From NCBI GenBank assembly GCA_023383815.1, contig JAHDYG010000004.1, positions 124,001 through 188,000 of the forward strand: DNA of 64,000 nucleotides. The letters are read 5' to 3'. The translations under genes and the position numbers were made by a program. Positions 52,679 to 62,602 of this stretch are shown piece after piece; within the stretch, counting starts at the first letter, position 1; each line of letters starts with the position of its first letter. Below the pieces are notes generated by a model. That model was not told where the DNA came from, did not search any database, and saw nothing but the letters and a program-made list of their open reading frames with translations. The stretch comes from Rhodocyclaceae bacterium. GTDB lineage: Bacteria; Pseudomonadota; Gammaproteobacteria; Burkholderiales; Rhodocyclaceae.

Positions 52679-55078
52679 CTAGGAGGGCGGTTGCAGCGGC
52701 CAGAAGACCGGAAGAAGAAGGGCTGTCAGCGCGGCCGCGATCAGGGTGAGCAGCCCTCCGAGCCGCAGGTAGTCGGCGAAACGGTAGCCACCTGGCCCCA
52801 TCACCAGCGTGTTTGCAGGGTGGGAGACGGGGCTTGCGAGACTGGTGGCGGCGACCGCGATGGCCATCATCGCCGTTTGCGGCGGGAGACTGAAAGCGCT
52901 CGAGAGCGAGAGCGCGACGGGGGCGAGAACGAGCACCAGAGCGACGGGTGGAACCACGAGCACCCCTGCGACGGTGATGGCGTACAGGCCGGCGACGGCG
53001 GTCCAGGGCGAGGTGTCGGCAAAGAGTTCGACCAGATTCCGGGCGATCCAGGCGGCGGCACCGGTCTCATGCATGGCTGTGCCGAGCGGGAGCATGCCCG
53101 CCATCAGAAAGATGGACCGCCATTCGATCGCGCGATACGCCTGCTCCATGCTCAGGCAGCCGCTCAGCACCATCGCGACGACGCCGCAGAGCGCCGCCAG
53201 GTGGACCGGGACGAGGCCCGTTGCTGCGAGTACGACGACGGTGAGCATGAGCGCACCTGCAAGCAGCGCCTTGCTGCTGTCGACCGGTTTGGTCTGCACC
53301 GGATTGAGGAGGACGAGGTTGTGGTTGTCGTTCAGGCGCGCAAGCCGTTCGCGCGGGCCGACGATCAGCAGCGCATCCCCCGCCTGCAGGTTCATGGCCC
53401 CGAGTGCCGAGCGGTGTGGACGCCCCTCGCGCCAGATCGCAGCGAGCCGGACGCGGTAGCGCTCATCGAGCTGCAGGGCATCCGACGCCTGTCCGATGAG
53501 CTTGCTGTGCGGGTGGAGCGAAGCTTCGACGAGATCGAGTTGCCCGTACTCGAACACCTCGTGAAAGGAGTCGGCACCGTCCAGGTGCTCGAGCTGCTGC
53601 AGGCCGCGCAGGAGATCGAGATCCGCCTCGCGTCCTTGAACCAGCAGAAGGTCTCCCTGCGAGATGCGTTCGTCCGAGGCCGGGAACTCCAGGACTTCCC
53701 CCTTGCGAAACAGTCCCAGCAGACGGAAGTCGAAGGCGTCGCCCAGACGGTTGTCGCCGAACGAGGTGTCGACCAGGGGACTGTCTGCGGGCACGCGGAG
53801 CACGAAGAGTTGTTCCGCGATCGACCAGGCGCTCCGCGCGACTTCGGGTGTCACGGGCCGGGCACGCCCGAACTGCCCGGACCGCTCGATCCCGGACATG
53901 GCTTCGGGCGGACCCTGGACGAGCAGCCGGTCAGCCGCCGCGAGCACGAGTTCGGCAAGCGCCGAATGCTGGATCCGGTCGCTGCGATCGATGGCGAGCA
54001 CGTTGATTCCGAAGCGCTCGCGGAACTCCCTGTGGTTGAACCGCTGGCCGATGAGCGCGGAGTCTGCGGCGAGCATGATCTCGGCGAGCATCGTCCGTTC
54101 CAGCAGCTTTTCGTGCAGGACCGGGGTTTCCCGGACGATCTCCAGGCTTGCCCAGTTGCGCAGCATCGTGAAGCGGTCGAGTCTGCCCTGTGCGATCAGA
54201 ACGTCGCCACCGCGCAGGGTCGTGTCCCGCCCCGGCAGGGCTTCGGTCCGTCCGTCGCGCTTCAGTGCGATGATCAGCAATCCGGCCACTCCGGGCAGGC
54301 CGGACGCCCCGATCGTGCGTCCGACGAGCACCGAGTCGCGGGGCACCCGCAGCGCAAGGATGCGTTCGGCCAGCCCGTAGGTGGCCCGCAATGCGCGCTG
54401 ATCACGTCCGAGGTCGGTAGTGTCCGTGTCCGGCAGGATGCGGCGTGCCGCCAGCGCGAGAAAGGCCGTTCCGGCCAGCAGGATCGGGACTCCGAGCCAT
54501 GCGAAATCGAGCATCGAGAAGCCCGGTGCCCCGGTGCTTTCCAGCGCACTGCTCAGCAACAGGTTCGGCGGTGTGCCGATCAGGGTGGTCATTCCGCCGA
54601 GCTGCGCACCAAGGGCGATCGGCATCAGAAGCAGCGATGCGGGCAGGGCGGTCCGGCGTGCGACCTCGATGGCGACCGGAAGCATGAGGGCGGCAACCGC
54701 GATGTTGCTCATGAAAGCCGAGAGGATGCCCGAAACCAGCGTCAGCACGGCCACCGTGCGTGGCCCGCTGCGTCCCGAGCAGCCGAGCACGCTGCGGCTG
54801 ATCCGGTCCGCGATGCCGGCGCGGGTGAGGCCTTCGCTAAGGATGAACATCGCCCAGACCGTGATCACGGCCGGGTTTCCGAAGCCGGCGACCGCATCGC
54901 TGGGTGACACGAAGCCCGGTATCGCAAGTGCGCACAGGACCAGCAGCGCGACGACGTCCATGCGCACCCAGCCGGTCGCGAAGAGCAGGAGCGAGAGGCA
55001 GAGTACGGCGAGTACGAAGGCGATGTCGAGGGTCACGCGCACGCTCTCCCGTGGGCCGGCCGCTGGGTGGGTCGGCAT
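52679..55078 (-). CDS. SLC13-family transporter with TrkA-C domains
   Basis: A 799-residue member of the DASS/SLC13 (sodium:sulfate or dicarboxylate symporter) family. Two halves of hydrophobic helices flank a cytoplasmic insert (about 210-590) with several TrkA-C (RCK_C) modules, recognisable by repeated pieces ending GDVLIAQG, ADRLLVQG, GDLLLVQG and GDALLIVG. Transport motifs GGMTTLIGTPPNLLLSS and SPVSHPANTLVMGPGGY are present. Probable substrates are sulfate, tungstate or dicarboxylates. It starts 4 bases after the second SLC13 gene. Confidence 0.88.
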   Translation of the reverse strand: MPTHPAAGPRESVRVTLDIAFVLAVLCLSLLLFATGWVRMDVVALLVLCALAIPGFVSPSDAVAGFGNPAVITVWAMFILSEGLTRAGIADRISRSVLGCSGRSGPRTVAVLTLVSGILSAFMSNIAVAALMLPVAIEVARRTALPASLLLMPIALGAQLGGMTTLIGTPPNLLLSSALESTGAPGFSMLDFAWLGVPILLAGTAFLALAARRILPDTDTTDLGRDQRALRATYGLAERILALRVPRDSVLVGRTIGASGLPGVAGLLIIALKRDGRTEALPGRDTTLRGGDVLIAQGRLDRFTMLRNWASLEIVRETPVLHEKLLERTMLAEIMLAADSALIGQRFNHREFRERFGINVLAIDRSDRIQHSALAELVLAAADRLLVQGPPEAMSGIERSGQFGRARPVTPEVARSAWSIAEQLFVLRVPADSPLVDTSFGDNRLGDAFDFRLLGLFRKGEVLEFPASDERISQGDLLLVQGREADLDLLRGLQQLEHLDGADSFHEVFEYGQLDLVEASLHPHSKLIGQASDALQLDERYRVRLAAIWREGRPHRSALGAMNLQAGDALLIVGPRERLARLNDNHNLVLLNPVQTKPVDSSKALLAGALMLTVVVLAATGLVPVHLAALCGVVAMVLSGCLSMEQAYRAIEWRSIFLMAGMLPLGTAMHETGAAAWIARNLVELFADTSPWTAVAGLYAITVAGVLVVPPVALVLVLAPVALSLSSAFSLPPQTAMMAIAVAATSLASPVSHPANTLVMGPGGYRFADYLRLGGLLTLIAAALTALLLPVFWPLQPPS

Positions 55079-55082
55079 GACA

Positions 55083-56987
55083 TCACAGCGGCCACACGAT
55101 CAGCAGCATCGGTACCGAGACGGCGATCACGATGATCTCCAGCGGCAGTCCCAGCGTCCAGTAGTCGCCAAAGCGAAAGCCGCCCGGCCCGAGGATCAGG
55201 GTATTGTTCTGGTGTCCGATCGGCGTCAGGAATGCGCAGGAGGCACCGATCGCCACGGCCATCAGGAAGGAGTCCGGGCTCACGCCCAGGGCCGAAGCCG
55301 TGCCAATCGCAATGGGGCACATGACGGCCGCGGTGGCAGCGTTGTTCATCAGGTCGGACAGGAACATCGTCACCACGAGGATCAGGACCAGGCCGACGAT
55401 CGCGTCACCGCGTGCCACGCCGTCGATCAGGAAGCGGGCGATGAGGTCGGCCGTTCCGGTCGTCTGCATGGCGCCTGCAACCGGAATCAGGGCAGCGAGC
55501 AGAACGATCACGGGCCAGTCGATCGCCTCGTACGCCTGTCTCGGCGGCACGGTTCTCACCACCATCGACACGAGCACGCCGAGTGCGAAGGACACGGCGG
55601 CCGGCAACCATCCGAACGCTGCGCCCGCGATGGTGAGCAGCATGATCAGGCTGGCCGCCCAGGCCTTGCGCCTGTTCGGAATCCGCAATTCCCTCTGGGC
55701 GAGCGGTACGCAGGCGTTATCGGCCGCGAACGCGGAGATCGATTCCGGGGGGCCCTGCATCAACAGGAGGTCTCCGGACTGCAGCGCGATGGAGCGCAGG
55801 CGCTTCATCGACCGATTGCCTTCGCGCGAAAGGGCCAGCAGATTGACCCCGTAGCGCGTGCGCAGCCGGATGTCGGTGGCCGATCGGCCGTGCAACGGAG
55901 AGCTGGGCAGCACGGCCAGCTCCATGAGTGCCACCTCCCCAGCGCCGGGTGATGCTTCCACTTCGTTTGCATTCTGCCTGAGCGGCCCGTGTTCCTTCGT
56001 GGCGCGCTCGCCCTGAGCCGTTCCCGTGTCCAGCGCGCCGGTCTCCTGCGCGGGGTCGGCGCCTTCCGCACGATCGGATCCGGCGGGCTCCTCCGGCTTG
56101 ACCGATTCCTCGAGCTTGAGACCCAGGATGGACAGGACACTGGCCAGGGAGTCGGCTTCCGCCTCGACCATCAGGATGTCGCCCGCGTGCATCCGTCGAC
56201 CCGGATTCGCGGCGATGAGCCGGACCTCCTTCTGCACGATGCCGATGATCTGCGCGTCGATGTCCGCCAGCTCGGCCTCGATCTCGCGCAGGCTCATGCC
56301 CTCGGCCTTGCTCCCTTCCAGCACCCTGACTTCGGTGATGTAGGCGCCCGACTCGAAGCCCTCGACCCCGGTCTGCCGGCGAGCCGGAACGAGCCGCCAA
56401 CCCGCCAGCGCGACGAACAGCACCCCGGCCAGGGCAACCGCGAGCCCGACGGGCGTGAAATCGAACATGGCAAAACCGCCCAGTCCCGCTTCGGCACGAA
56501 AGCCGGACACGATGAGGTTGGGCGGCGTGCCGATCAGCGTGGTCATGCCGCCGAGGATGGTCCCGAACGCGAGCGGCATGAGCACTTGTCCGGGTGTGAG
56601 CGAAAGCCGCTGCGAAACCTGGATCGCAGCAGGCATCAGCAGCGCCATTGCTCCGACGTTGTTCATGAAGCCGGACAGCAGGCTTCCCAGGCCCATCAGT
56701 GCCGCAAGCGTGACCAGGCGCCCGGACTCGGCAGGCAGCACGAAGCGGGTGAGGGCGTCTACAGCACCCGAGTTCTGGAGGCCGCGGCTCAGGATGAGCA
56801 CGCACGCGACGGTCACCACCGCGGGGTGCCCGAATCCGGCAAAGGCGGTTTGCGGATCGACCAGTCCGAGGGCGACACAGGCGAGCAATGCGCTCACCGC
56901 AACCATGTCGTGACGCCAGCGACCCCAAAGGAAGAGGGCGACCGCGACGAGCAGGACGACGAGAATGGCGGCTTGGTCCTTGTCCAT
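55083..56987 (-). CDS. SLC13-family transporter with TrkA-C domains and acidic linker
   Basis: A 634-residue paralogue of the neighbouring transporter, with the same transport motifs (GGMTTLIGTPPNLIVSG and TPIGHQNNTLILGPGGF). Its cytoplasmic insert holds two TrkA-C modules separated by an unusual 55-65-residue hydrophilic linker rich in Glu, Ala, Gly and Pro (about residues 290-350). The start follows a basic, short N-terminus; an in-frame ATG ten codons earlier is less likely. First gene of the pair and divergent from the suf operon. Confidence 0.85.
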   Translation of the reverse strand: MDKDQAAILVVLLVAVALFLWGRWRHDMVAVSALLACVALGLVDPQTAFAGFGHPAVVTVACVLILSRGLQNSGAVDALTRFVLPAESGRLVTLAALMGLGSLLSGFMNNVGAMALLMPAAIQVSQRLSLTPGQVLMPLAFGTILGGMTTLIGTPPNLIVSGFRAEAGLGGFAMFDFTPVGLAVALAGVLFVALAGWRLVPARRQTGVEGFESGAYITEVRVLEGSKAEGMSLREIEAELADIDAQIIGIVQKEVRLIAANPGRRMHAGDILMVEAEADSLASVLSILGLKLEESVKPEEPAGSDRAEGADPAQETGALDTGTAQGERATKEHGPLRQNANEVEASPGAGEVALMELAVLPSSPLHGRSATDIRLRTRYGVNLLALSREGNRSMKRLRSIALQSGDLLLMQGPPESISAFAADNACVPLAQRELRIPNRRKAWAASLIMLLTIAGAAFGWLPAAVSFALGVLVSMVVRTVPPRQAYEAIDWPVIVLLAALIPVAGAMQTTGTADLIARFLIDGVARGDAIVGLVLILVVTMFLSDLMNNAATAAVMCPIAIGTASALGVSPDSFLMAVAIGASCAFLTPIGHQNNTLILGPGGFRFGDYWTLGLPLEIIVIAVSVPMLLIVWPL

Positions 56988-57101
56988 GGGAAGCGGGGTC
57001 GATGACGACCCGGGCAATTATGAGCCGCGAGCGGGCCAGCGGCCAGCGAGACGGGCATCATTCGGGCGGAATCGCGCGGCTGGACAGGTTGCTGCGAGGG
57101 C

Positions 57102-57131
57102 TTGACATAAACAGTACAAAAACAGTACGCT
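57102..57131 (+). promoter_or_regulatory. suf operon promoter with AAACAGTAC direct repeats
   Basis: TTGACA (57102-57107) is followed 18 bases later by TACGCT as a possible -10. Overlapping the spacer, AAACAGTAC occurs twice with an 11-bp period (57109-57117 and 57120-57128). A regulator binding here would block RNA polymerase, which suits repression by the Rrf2 protein encoded downstream. Confidence 0.55.
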
Positions 57132-57182
57132 TTAGCCATGCAATCAACAGACAATTTCTTCGGCATACAAGAGGAGGGCGCA

Positions 57183-57311
57183 ATGGACACCCCTGCCATC
57201 ATCGAACGACTGCTTGTTCTGGCCGCCAGGCATTTCGACATCCACCTTCGGCCGGACGCCCTGAAGCGCATCTCCGGGCGTGGCGATGGAGGCAGGTCAT
57301 GCTGCGCATAG
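57183..57311 (+). CDS. small leader ORF upstream of the suf regulator
   Basis: A 42-codon frame starting MDTPAIIERLLVLAARHFD and ending RSCCA. It has the strong ribosome binding site GAGGAGGGC five bases before the ATG. It overlaps the Rrf2 regulator start by 13 bases, so the regulator, which lacks a strong site of its own, could be translated by coupling. The sequence is amphipathic; no family is recognised. It could be a real small protein or a leader peptide; the two adjacent Cys at the end are notable beside an iron-sulfur regulator. Confidence 0.5.
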   Translation: MDTPAIIERLLVLAARHFDIHLRPDALKRISGRGDGGRSCCA

Positions 57312-57778
57312 GCAAGCTCACCGACTACGGCACGCTCGTGCTCACGCACATGGCGTCGTTTCCGGATCGCCTCTTCAGCGCCTCCGACCTTGCGGCAACG
57401 CTCGGGCTCGGTGCGCCGACGGTCAGCAAGGTGCTCAAGATCCTTGGGCGGCACGAGCTGGTCACCAGCGTGCGCGGTCTGCACGGAGGCTACCGGCTGA
57501 GCCGGGCGCCGGAGCGGATCAGCGTCGCCGCGATCGTCGACGCGCTGGAGGATGCGCCGTTCGGGCTCACCGAATGCAGCGCTTCTTCCGGAGTCTGCGG
57601 CATCGAGGACAACTGCCGGATCCGCGCCAACTGGCAGCGCATCAATTCGGTGGTGCGCCACGCGCTCGAAGAGGTGAGCCTGGCCGAGATGGTCCGCCCG
57701 GTGCCGCTGGAGGGCGTCCACGAACTACATGCCACAGGAGCGCTGGAGCAGCGGATCAATCCGCGCTGCCCACAATGA
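57299..57778 (+). CDS. Rrf2 family SUF system regulator
   Basis: A 159-residue Rrf2-type winged-helix protein matching the SUF-operon regulator subfamily. The DNA-binding part starts MLRIGKLTDYGTLVL, and GLHGGYRLSRAPERIS is the wing. Cys93, Cys100 and Cys106 (C-x6-C-x5-C) are placed like the cluster ligands of IscR. It probably senses Fe-S status and represses the promoter at 57102-57131. It lies 15 bases before sufB. Confidence 0.9.
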   Translation: MLRIGKLTDYGTLVLTHMASFPDRLFSASDLAATLGLGAPTVSKVLKILGRHELVTSVRGLHGGYRLSRAPERISVAAIVDALEDAPFGLTECSASSGVCGIEDNCRIRANWQRINSVVRHALEEVSLAEMVRPVPLEGVHELHATGALEQRINPRCPQ

Positions 57779-57793
57779 ACCGGAGTCCAGATC

Positions 57794-59245
57794 ATGAGCA
57801 CCGCAACGAACAGTATCGACCGCTTCCTCGAGCGTGACTACACCGCAGGCTTCGTCACCGAAGTCGAGTCCGACAGTCTGCCCAAGGGGCTTTCGGAAGA
57901 GACGATCCGGCAGATCTCGGCGCGCAAGGGCGAGCCCGACTTCCTTCTCGAGTGGCGTCTGGAAGCGTACCGCCGGTGGCTGGAGATGAGCCCGCCGCTG
58001 TGGGCGCAGGTGAAGCACCCGCCGATCGACTATCAGGACATCGTCTATTACGCCGCTCCGAAGCAGAAGAAGGACGGACCGCGCAGCCTCGACGAGGTCG
58101 ATCCCGAGCTGCTGCGCACCTACGAGAAGCTCGGGGTGCCTTTGCACGAGCGAGCCCGGCTGGCGGGTGTGGTGGCGGTCGACGCGGTGTTCGACTCGGT
58201 CTCGGTCGGCACCACCTTCCAGAAGCAGCTCGCCGAGCACGGAGTCATCTTCTGTTCGTTCTCCGAGGCCGTGCGCGAGCATCCGGACCTCGTGCGCAAG
58301 TACCTCGGCACCGTCGTGCCGCCGAGCGACAACTTCTATGCCGCGCTGAACTCGGCCGTGTTCTCGGATGGATCCTTCGTCTACATCCCCAAGGGTGTGC
58401 GCTGCCCGATGGAGTTGTCGACCTACTTCCGCATCAACGCCAAGGACACCGGCCAGTTCGAACGCACGCTCATCATCGCGGACGAAGGCGCGACCGTGAG
58501 CTACCTCGAAGGCTGTACGGCACCGATGCGGGATGAAAACCAGCTCCACGCTGCCGTCGTGGAACTCGTCGCACTCGACGATGCGCGCATCAAGTACTCG
58601 ACGGTCCAGAACTGGTATCCCGGCGACAAGGACGGCAAGGGCGGCATCTACAACTTCGTCACCAAGCGTGGCGACTGCCGCGGACCGCGTTCGCACATCT
58701 CCTGGACCCAGGTCGAGACCGGGTCGGCGATTACCTGGAAGTATCCGAGCGTGATCCTGCGCGGCGAGGATTCGGTCGGCGAGTTCCACTCGGTGGCGCT
58801 CACGAACCATCGCCAGCAGGCAGACACCGGCTCGAAGATGATCCACCTGGGGCGCAACACGAAGAGCACCATCGTCTCCAAGGGGATCTCGGCGGGCCAC
58901 GGCAGCAATACCTTCCGCGGCCTCGTGCAGATCGGGCCGCGCGCACAAGGGGCGCGCAACTTCACGCAATGCGACTCGCTGCTGATCGGCGAACGGTGCG
59001 CGGCCCACACCTTCCCGACGATCGAAGTGCGCAATCCGAGCGCGCAGGTCGAGCACGAGGCCACGACCTCGCGCATCGGCGAGGATCAGCTTTTCTATGC
59101 GATGCAGCGCGGCCTGTCGGCCGAGGACGCGGTGTCGATGATCGTCAGTGGCTTCTGCAAGGAAGTGTTCAAGGAATTGCCGATGGAATTCGCCGTCGAG
59201 GCGCAGAACCTGCTCGGCGTGAGCCTCGAAGGCAGTGTCGGATAA
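57794..59245 (+). CDS. sufB: Fe-S cluster assembly scaffold SufB
   Basis: A 483-residue SufB with the typical regions [20 protein letters not shown] near the N-terminus, [26 protein letters not shown], the core Cys of [22 protein letters not shown] and [16 protein letters not shown]. It forms the SufBC2D scaffold on which clusters are assembled. First structural gene after the regulator, with an AACCGGAG-type site upstream. Confidence 0.98.
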   Translation: MSTATNSIDRFLERDYTAGFVTEVESDSLPKGLSEETIRQISARKGEPDFLLEWRLEAYRRWLEMSPPLWAQVKHPPIDYQDIVYYAAPKQKKDGPRSLDEVDPELLRTYEKLGVPLHERARLAGVVAVDAVFDSVSVGTTFQKQLAEHGVIFCSFSEAVREHPDLVRKYLGTVVPPSDNFYAALNSAVFSDGSFVYIPKGVRCPMELSTYFRINAKDTGQFERTLIIADEGATVSYLEGCTAPMRDENQLHAAVVELVALDDARIKYSTVQNWYPGDKDGKGGIYNFVTKRGDCRGPRSHISWTQVETGSAITWKYPSVILRGEDSVGEFHSVALTNHRQQADTGSKMIHLGRNTKSTIVSKGISAGHGSNTFRGLVQIGPRAQGARNFTQCDSLLIGERCAAHTFPTIEVRNPSAQVEHEATTSRIGEDQLFYAMQRGLSAEDAVSMIVSGFCKEVFKELPMEFAVEAQNLLGVSLEGSVG

Positions 59246-59256
59246 GGAGAACCACA

Positions 59257-60033
59257 ATGCTCGAAATCAGCAATCTCAAGGCCTCGGTCGAGGACAAGCT
59301 CATCCTGGACGGACTCGATCTGCGGGTCGGCGACGGCGAGGTGCACGCGATCATGGGGCCCAACGGCTCGGGCAAGAGCACGTTGGCGCAGGTGCTCGCC
59401 GGGCGGGAAGACTACCGGGTGGAAGGCGGCACCGTCCGCTGGGACGGACGCGATCTGCTCGCCCTGCCGGCCGAAGAACGTGCGCGCAACGGACTCTTTC
59501 TTGCCTTCCAGTATCCGGTCGAGATCCCGGGCGTCTCGAATGCCTACTTCCTGAAGGCTGCCGTGAATGCGGTGCGCCGCCATCGCGGTCTGCCCGAACT
59601 CGATGCGATGGATTTTCTCAAGCGCGTGAAGGCCGAGATGAAGGCGGTCGGCATGAAGGAAGAATTCCTCTACCGCTCGGTGAACGAAGGGTTTTCCGGG
59701 GGTGAGAAAAAGCGCAACGAGGTCCTGCAGATGACGCTGCTCGAACCGAAGCTCGCGGTGCTCGACGAGACCGATTCGGGGCTCGACATCGATGCGCTGC
59801 GGGTCGTCGCCGATGGCGTCAACCGCCTGCGCTCGCCCGAACGCTCGATGATCGTCATCACCCACTACCAGCGCCTGCTCGAATACATCGTGCCGGATCG
59901 GGTGCATGTGCTCGCACACGGTCGTATCGTGCGTTCAGGCGGGCCCGAACTCGCGGCCGAGCTTGAACAGAAGGGCTACGCCTGGCTGACCGGCGAGGCG
60001 GACCAGGCCCGGCCGGCGGGAGCGGCATCATGA
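59257..60033 (+). CDS. sufC: Fe-S cluster assembly ATPase SufC
   Basis: A 258-residue ABC-type ATPase: Walker A GPNGSGKS (34-41), signature FSGGEKKRNEVLQM, Walker B LAVLDETDSGLDID. ATP binding drives conformational change of the SufBC2D complex. AAGGAGA precedes the ATG. Its stop overlaps the sufD start. Confidence 0.98.
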   Translation: MLEISNLKASVEDKLILDGLDLRVGDGEVHAIMGPNGSGKSTLAQVLAGREDYRVEGGTVRWDGRDLLALPAEERARNGLFLAFQYPVEIPGVSNAYFLKAAVNAVRRHRGLPELDAMDFLKRVKAEMKAVGMKEEFLYRSVNEGFSGGEKKRNEVLQMTLLEPKLAVLDETDSGLDIDALRVVADGVNRLRSPERSMIVITHYQRLLEYIVPDRVHVLAHGRIVRSGGPELAAELEQKGYAWLTGEADQARPAGAAS

Positions 60034-61349
60034 GTGCCCCGCAAGTCTGGCGCGACGCCTTCGCAGAACGCGCCGAGGCCCTGCCGGGCGCCCGCCTGCC
60101 CTGGCTCGCACGGCTGCGCGGGCAGGCGATCGAGCGCTTCGCGGACGAGGGCTGGCCGACGCGCCGGCTCGAAGCCTGGCGCCATACGCCGCTGGCCTTG
60201 CTGGGCGAGCAGGCCTTCGTCGCCGCCGACGGGCGTGCCGAAGTCGCGGCTGCGGTGGCGCAACTGCGCCGCGAGGCCGGCGATCCCGAACACTGGCTGG
60301 TGTTCGTTGATGGCCACCACCGCCCCGATCTCTCGACGCCCGGCAGTCTGCCGCAAGGGTGCCAGGTCGGCAGCCTGGCCGAAGCGCTGAGGCAGGACGC
60401 GCAGGGGCTCGAAGCGCTGATGGGTAGTGCGGACGAGGGCAGCAGCCCGGCTGCGCTCAACCTCGCGTTCGCCGCCGATGGTGCCTTCGTGCGCATCGGA
60501 TCGGGTGTTGCACTCGAACACCCCCTGCATCTGGTGTTCGTCAGCGCGACCGCCGAGGCCGCGACGCATGTACGCAACCTCGTCCAGGCTGGGGCGAACA
60601 GCGTTGCGACGATCGTCGAGCATCACATCGGCCTGGCCGATGCGCAGACGCTCGCGACCATCGAGACCCGGCTAGCCCTCGATCGCGATGCCCGCGTGAC
60701 CCACCTCAAGCTGCAGCGCGAATCGGAGGCCGGATTCCACCTCGCGCGCATCGATGCGCAGCAGGCCGGGGGTTCCGTGTTCGACTCGCATTCGCTGTCG
60801 TTTGGGGCGCGCCTTGCGCGCACCGACATCGAGACGCGCTTTGCCGGAGAGGGCTGCGAGGCGCTCTTCAACGGCCTCTACCATGCCGACGGCCGGCGCC
60901 ACGTCGATCATCACACGCGGATCGATCACGCGCTGCCGCGCGGCACGAGCCGCGAGTACTATCGTGGGATTCTCGATGGTGCAGCGCGCGGCGTGTTCAG
61001 CGGGCGCATCCTCGTTGCCCCCGGTGCGGTGCGCACCGATGCCGTCCAGCGCACCGACAACCTGTTGCTCTCGGCGCAGGCGGAAGCCGATGCCCGGCCC
61101 GAGCTGGAGATCTACGCGGCCGACGTGAAATGCGCGCACGGCGCGACGGTCGGGCAACTGGACGAGGAGGCGCTGTTCTACCTGCGCGCACGTGGTCTCG
61201 ACGAAGCGCACGCACGCAAGCTGCTCACGCTCGCCTTTGCCGGCGAGGTGCTCGAACGCATCCGCGATGAGGCGCTGCGCCGCTGCGCGCGGGAGATCCT
61301 GCTGGCCCGCCTGCCGGGTGAAGAACGGATGGAGGAATCGTACGCATGA
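60030..61349 (+). CDS. sufD: Fe-S cluster assembly protein SufD
   Basis: A 439-residue SufB paralogue. The beta-helix core contains HHTRIDHALPRGTSREYYRGILDG-type residues and the C-terminal KCAHGATVGQLDEEALFYLRARGL with the conserved His used in cluster formation. It overlaps sufC and sufS by four bases on each side. Confidence 0.96.
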   Translation: MSAPQVWRDAFAERAEALPGARLPWLARLRGQAIERFADEGWPTRRLEAWRHTPLALLGEQAFVAADGRAEVAAAVAQLRREAGDPEHWLVFVDGHHRPDLSTPGSLPQGCQVGSLAEALRQDAQGLEALMGSADEGSSPAALNLAFAADGAFVRIGSGVALEHPLHLVFVSATAEAATHVRNLVQAGANSVATIVEHHIGLADAQTLATIETRLALDRDARVTHLKLQRESEAGFHLARIDAQQAGGSVFDSHSLSFGARLARTDIETRFAGEGCEALFNGLYHADGRRHVDHHTRIDHALPRGTSREYYRGILDGAARGVFSGRILVAPGAVRTDAVQRTDNLLLSAQAEADARPELEIYAADVKCAHGATVGQLDEEALFYLRARGLDEAHARKLLTLAFAGEVLERIRDEALRRCAREILLARLPGEERMEESYA

Positions 61350-62602
61350 ACGCACCGGCCATCGCCCCGCTTGATCCTGCCCTCGCGCGGGCGGCTGCGG
61401 ATTTTCCGATCCTCGCACGGCCGGTGCGCAAGCGCCGGCTCGTATACCTGGACAATGCCGCGACGACGCAGAAGCCCGCCGCCGTGATCGAAGCCGAAGC
61501 AACCTTCTACCGCGAGTCGAACGCGAACATCCACCGCGGCGTGCACTGGCTGTCGCAACGCGCAACCGAACTGTATGACGCCGCCCGCGAGCGCGTGCAG
61601 CACTTCATGCATGCCGCCCGGCCCGAAGAGATCGTGTTCACCCGCGGCACCACCGAGGCCATCAACCTCGTTGCCCAGGCCTGGGTGCGGCCGCGCCTCG
61701 GCCCCGGTGACGAGATCCTCGTTACCTGCATGGAACACCACTCGAACATCGTGCCGTGGCAACTCGTCTGCGAGCAGACCGGCGCAACCCTGAAGGTCGT
61801 GCCGGTCGATGAGCGCGGCCAGCTCGAACTCGAAGCGCTCGATGCGCTGCTGGGCCCGCGGACGCGGCTCTTTGCCTTCACACACGTGTCGAACGCGCTC
61901 GGCACGGTGAATCCGGTTGCCGAACTGGTGCGCCGCGCCCATGCGGTCGGCGCACTGGCGCTGGTCGACGGGGCGCAGGCGGTTGCGCATCAGGCGGTCG
62001 ACGTCCAGGCACTCGGCTGCGATTTTTACGCCTTCTCGGGCCACAAGCTCTACGGCCCGACCGGGATCGGCGCGCTCTACGGGCGTTTCGAGCTGCTCGA
62101 TGCAATGGGCCCGTGGCAGGGCGGGGGCGACATGATCCGCACCGTGCGCTTCGAAGGCTCTACCTGGGCCGACGTCCCGCAGCGCTTCGAGGCGGGAACG
62201 CCGAACATCGCCGGTGCGGTCGGTCTGGCCGCGGCCATCGACTACATCGAGTCGGTGGGGCTCGAAGCGATCGCCGTGCACGAGCATGCGCTGCTCGCGC
62301 ACGCGACCGAGGCGCTCGGTGCCGTGTCCGGGGTCCGGTTGATCGGCACGGCCGCGCACAAGGCGGGAATCCTGTCCTTTCTCGTCGAAGGCATCCATCC
62401 GCACGATCTGGGCACGATCCTCGACGTCGAAGGCGTGGCGATCCGTGCCGGCCATCACTGCGCGATGCCGCTCATGAACCGCTTCGGGATCCCGGGCACC
62501 GCGCGCGCATCGTTTGCGCTCTACAACGACGAAGCCGACATCGCCGCGCTGGTCGCGGCCGTGCGCAAGGCGCAGCAACTCTTTCGCGGGGAGGGGCGAT
62601 GA
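61346..62602 (+). CDS. sufS: cysteine desulfurase SufS
   Basis: A 418-residue group II cysteine desulfurase. PLP Lys234 in SGHKLYGPTG, catalytic Cys372 in RAGHHCAMPL, and the substrate-binding NAATTQKP and ESNANIHRG are present. It supplies persulfide sulfur, here presumably to SufU since no sufE gene is present. Overlaps sufU by four bases. Confidence 0.97.
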   Translation: MNAPAIAPLDPALARAAADFPILARPVRKRRLVYLDNAATTQKPAAVIEAEATFYRESNANIHRGVHWLSQRATELYDAARERVQHFMHAARPEEIVFTRGTTEAINLVAQAWVRPRLGPGDEILVTCMEHHSNIVPWQLVCEQTGATLKVVPVDERGQLELEALDALLGPRTRLFAFTHVSNALGTVNPVAELVRRAHAVGALALVDGAQAVAHQAVDVQALGCDFYAFSGHKLYGPTGIGALYGRFELLDAMGPWQGGGDMIRTVRFEGSTWADVPQRFEAGTPNIAGAVGLAAAIDYIESVGLEAIAVHEHALLAHATEALGAVSGVRLIGTAAHKAGILSFLVEGIHPHDLGTILDVEGVAIRAGHHCAMPLMNRFGIPGTARASFALYNDEADIAALVAAVRKAQQLFRGEGR

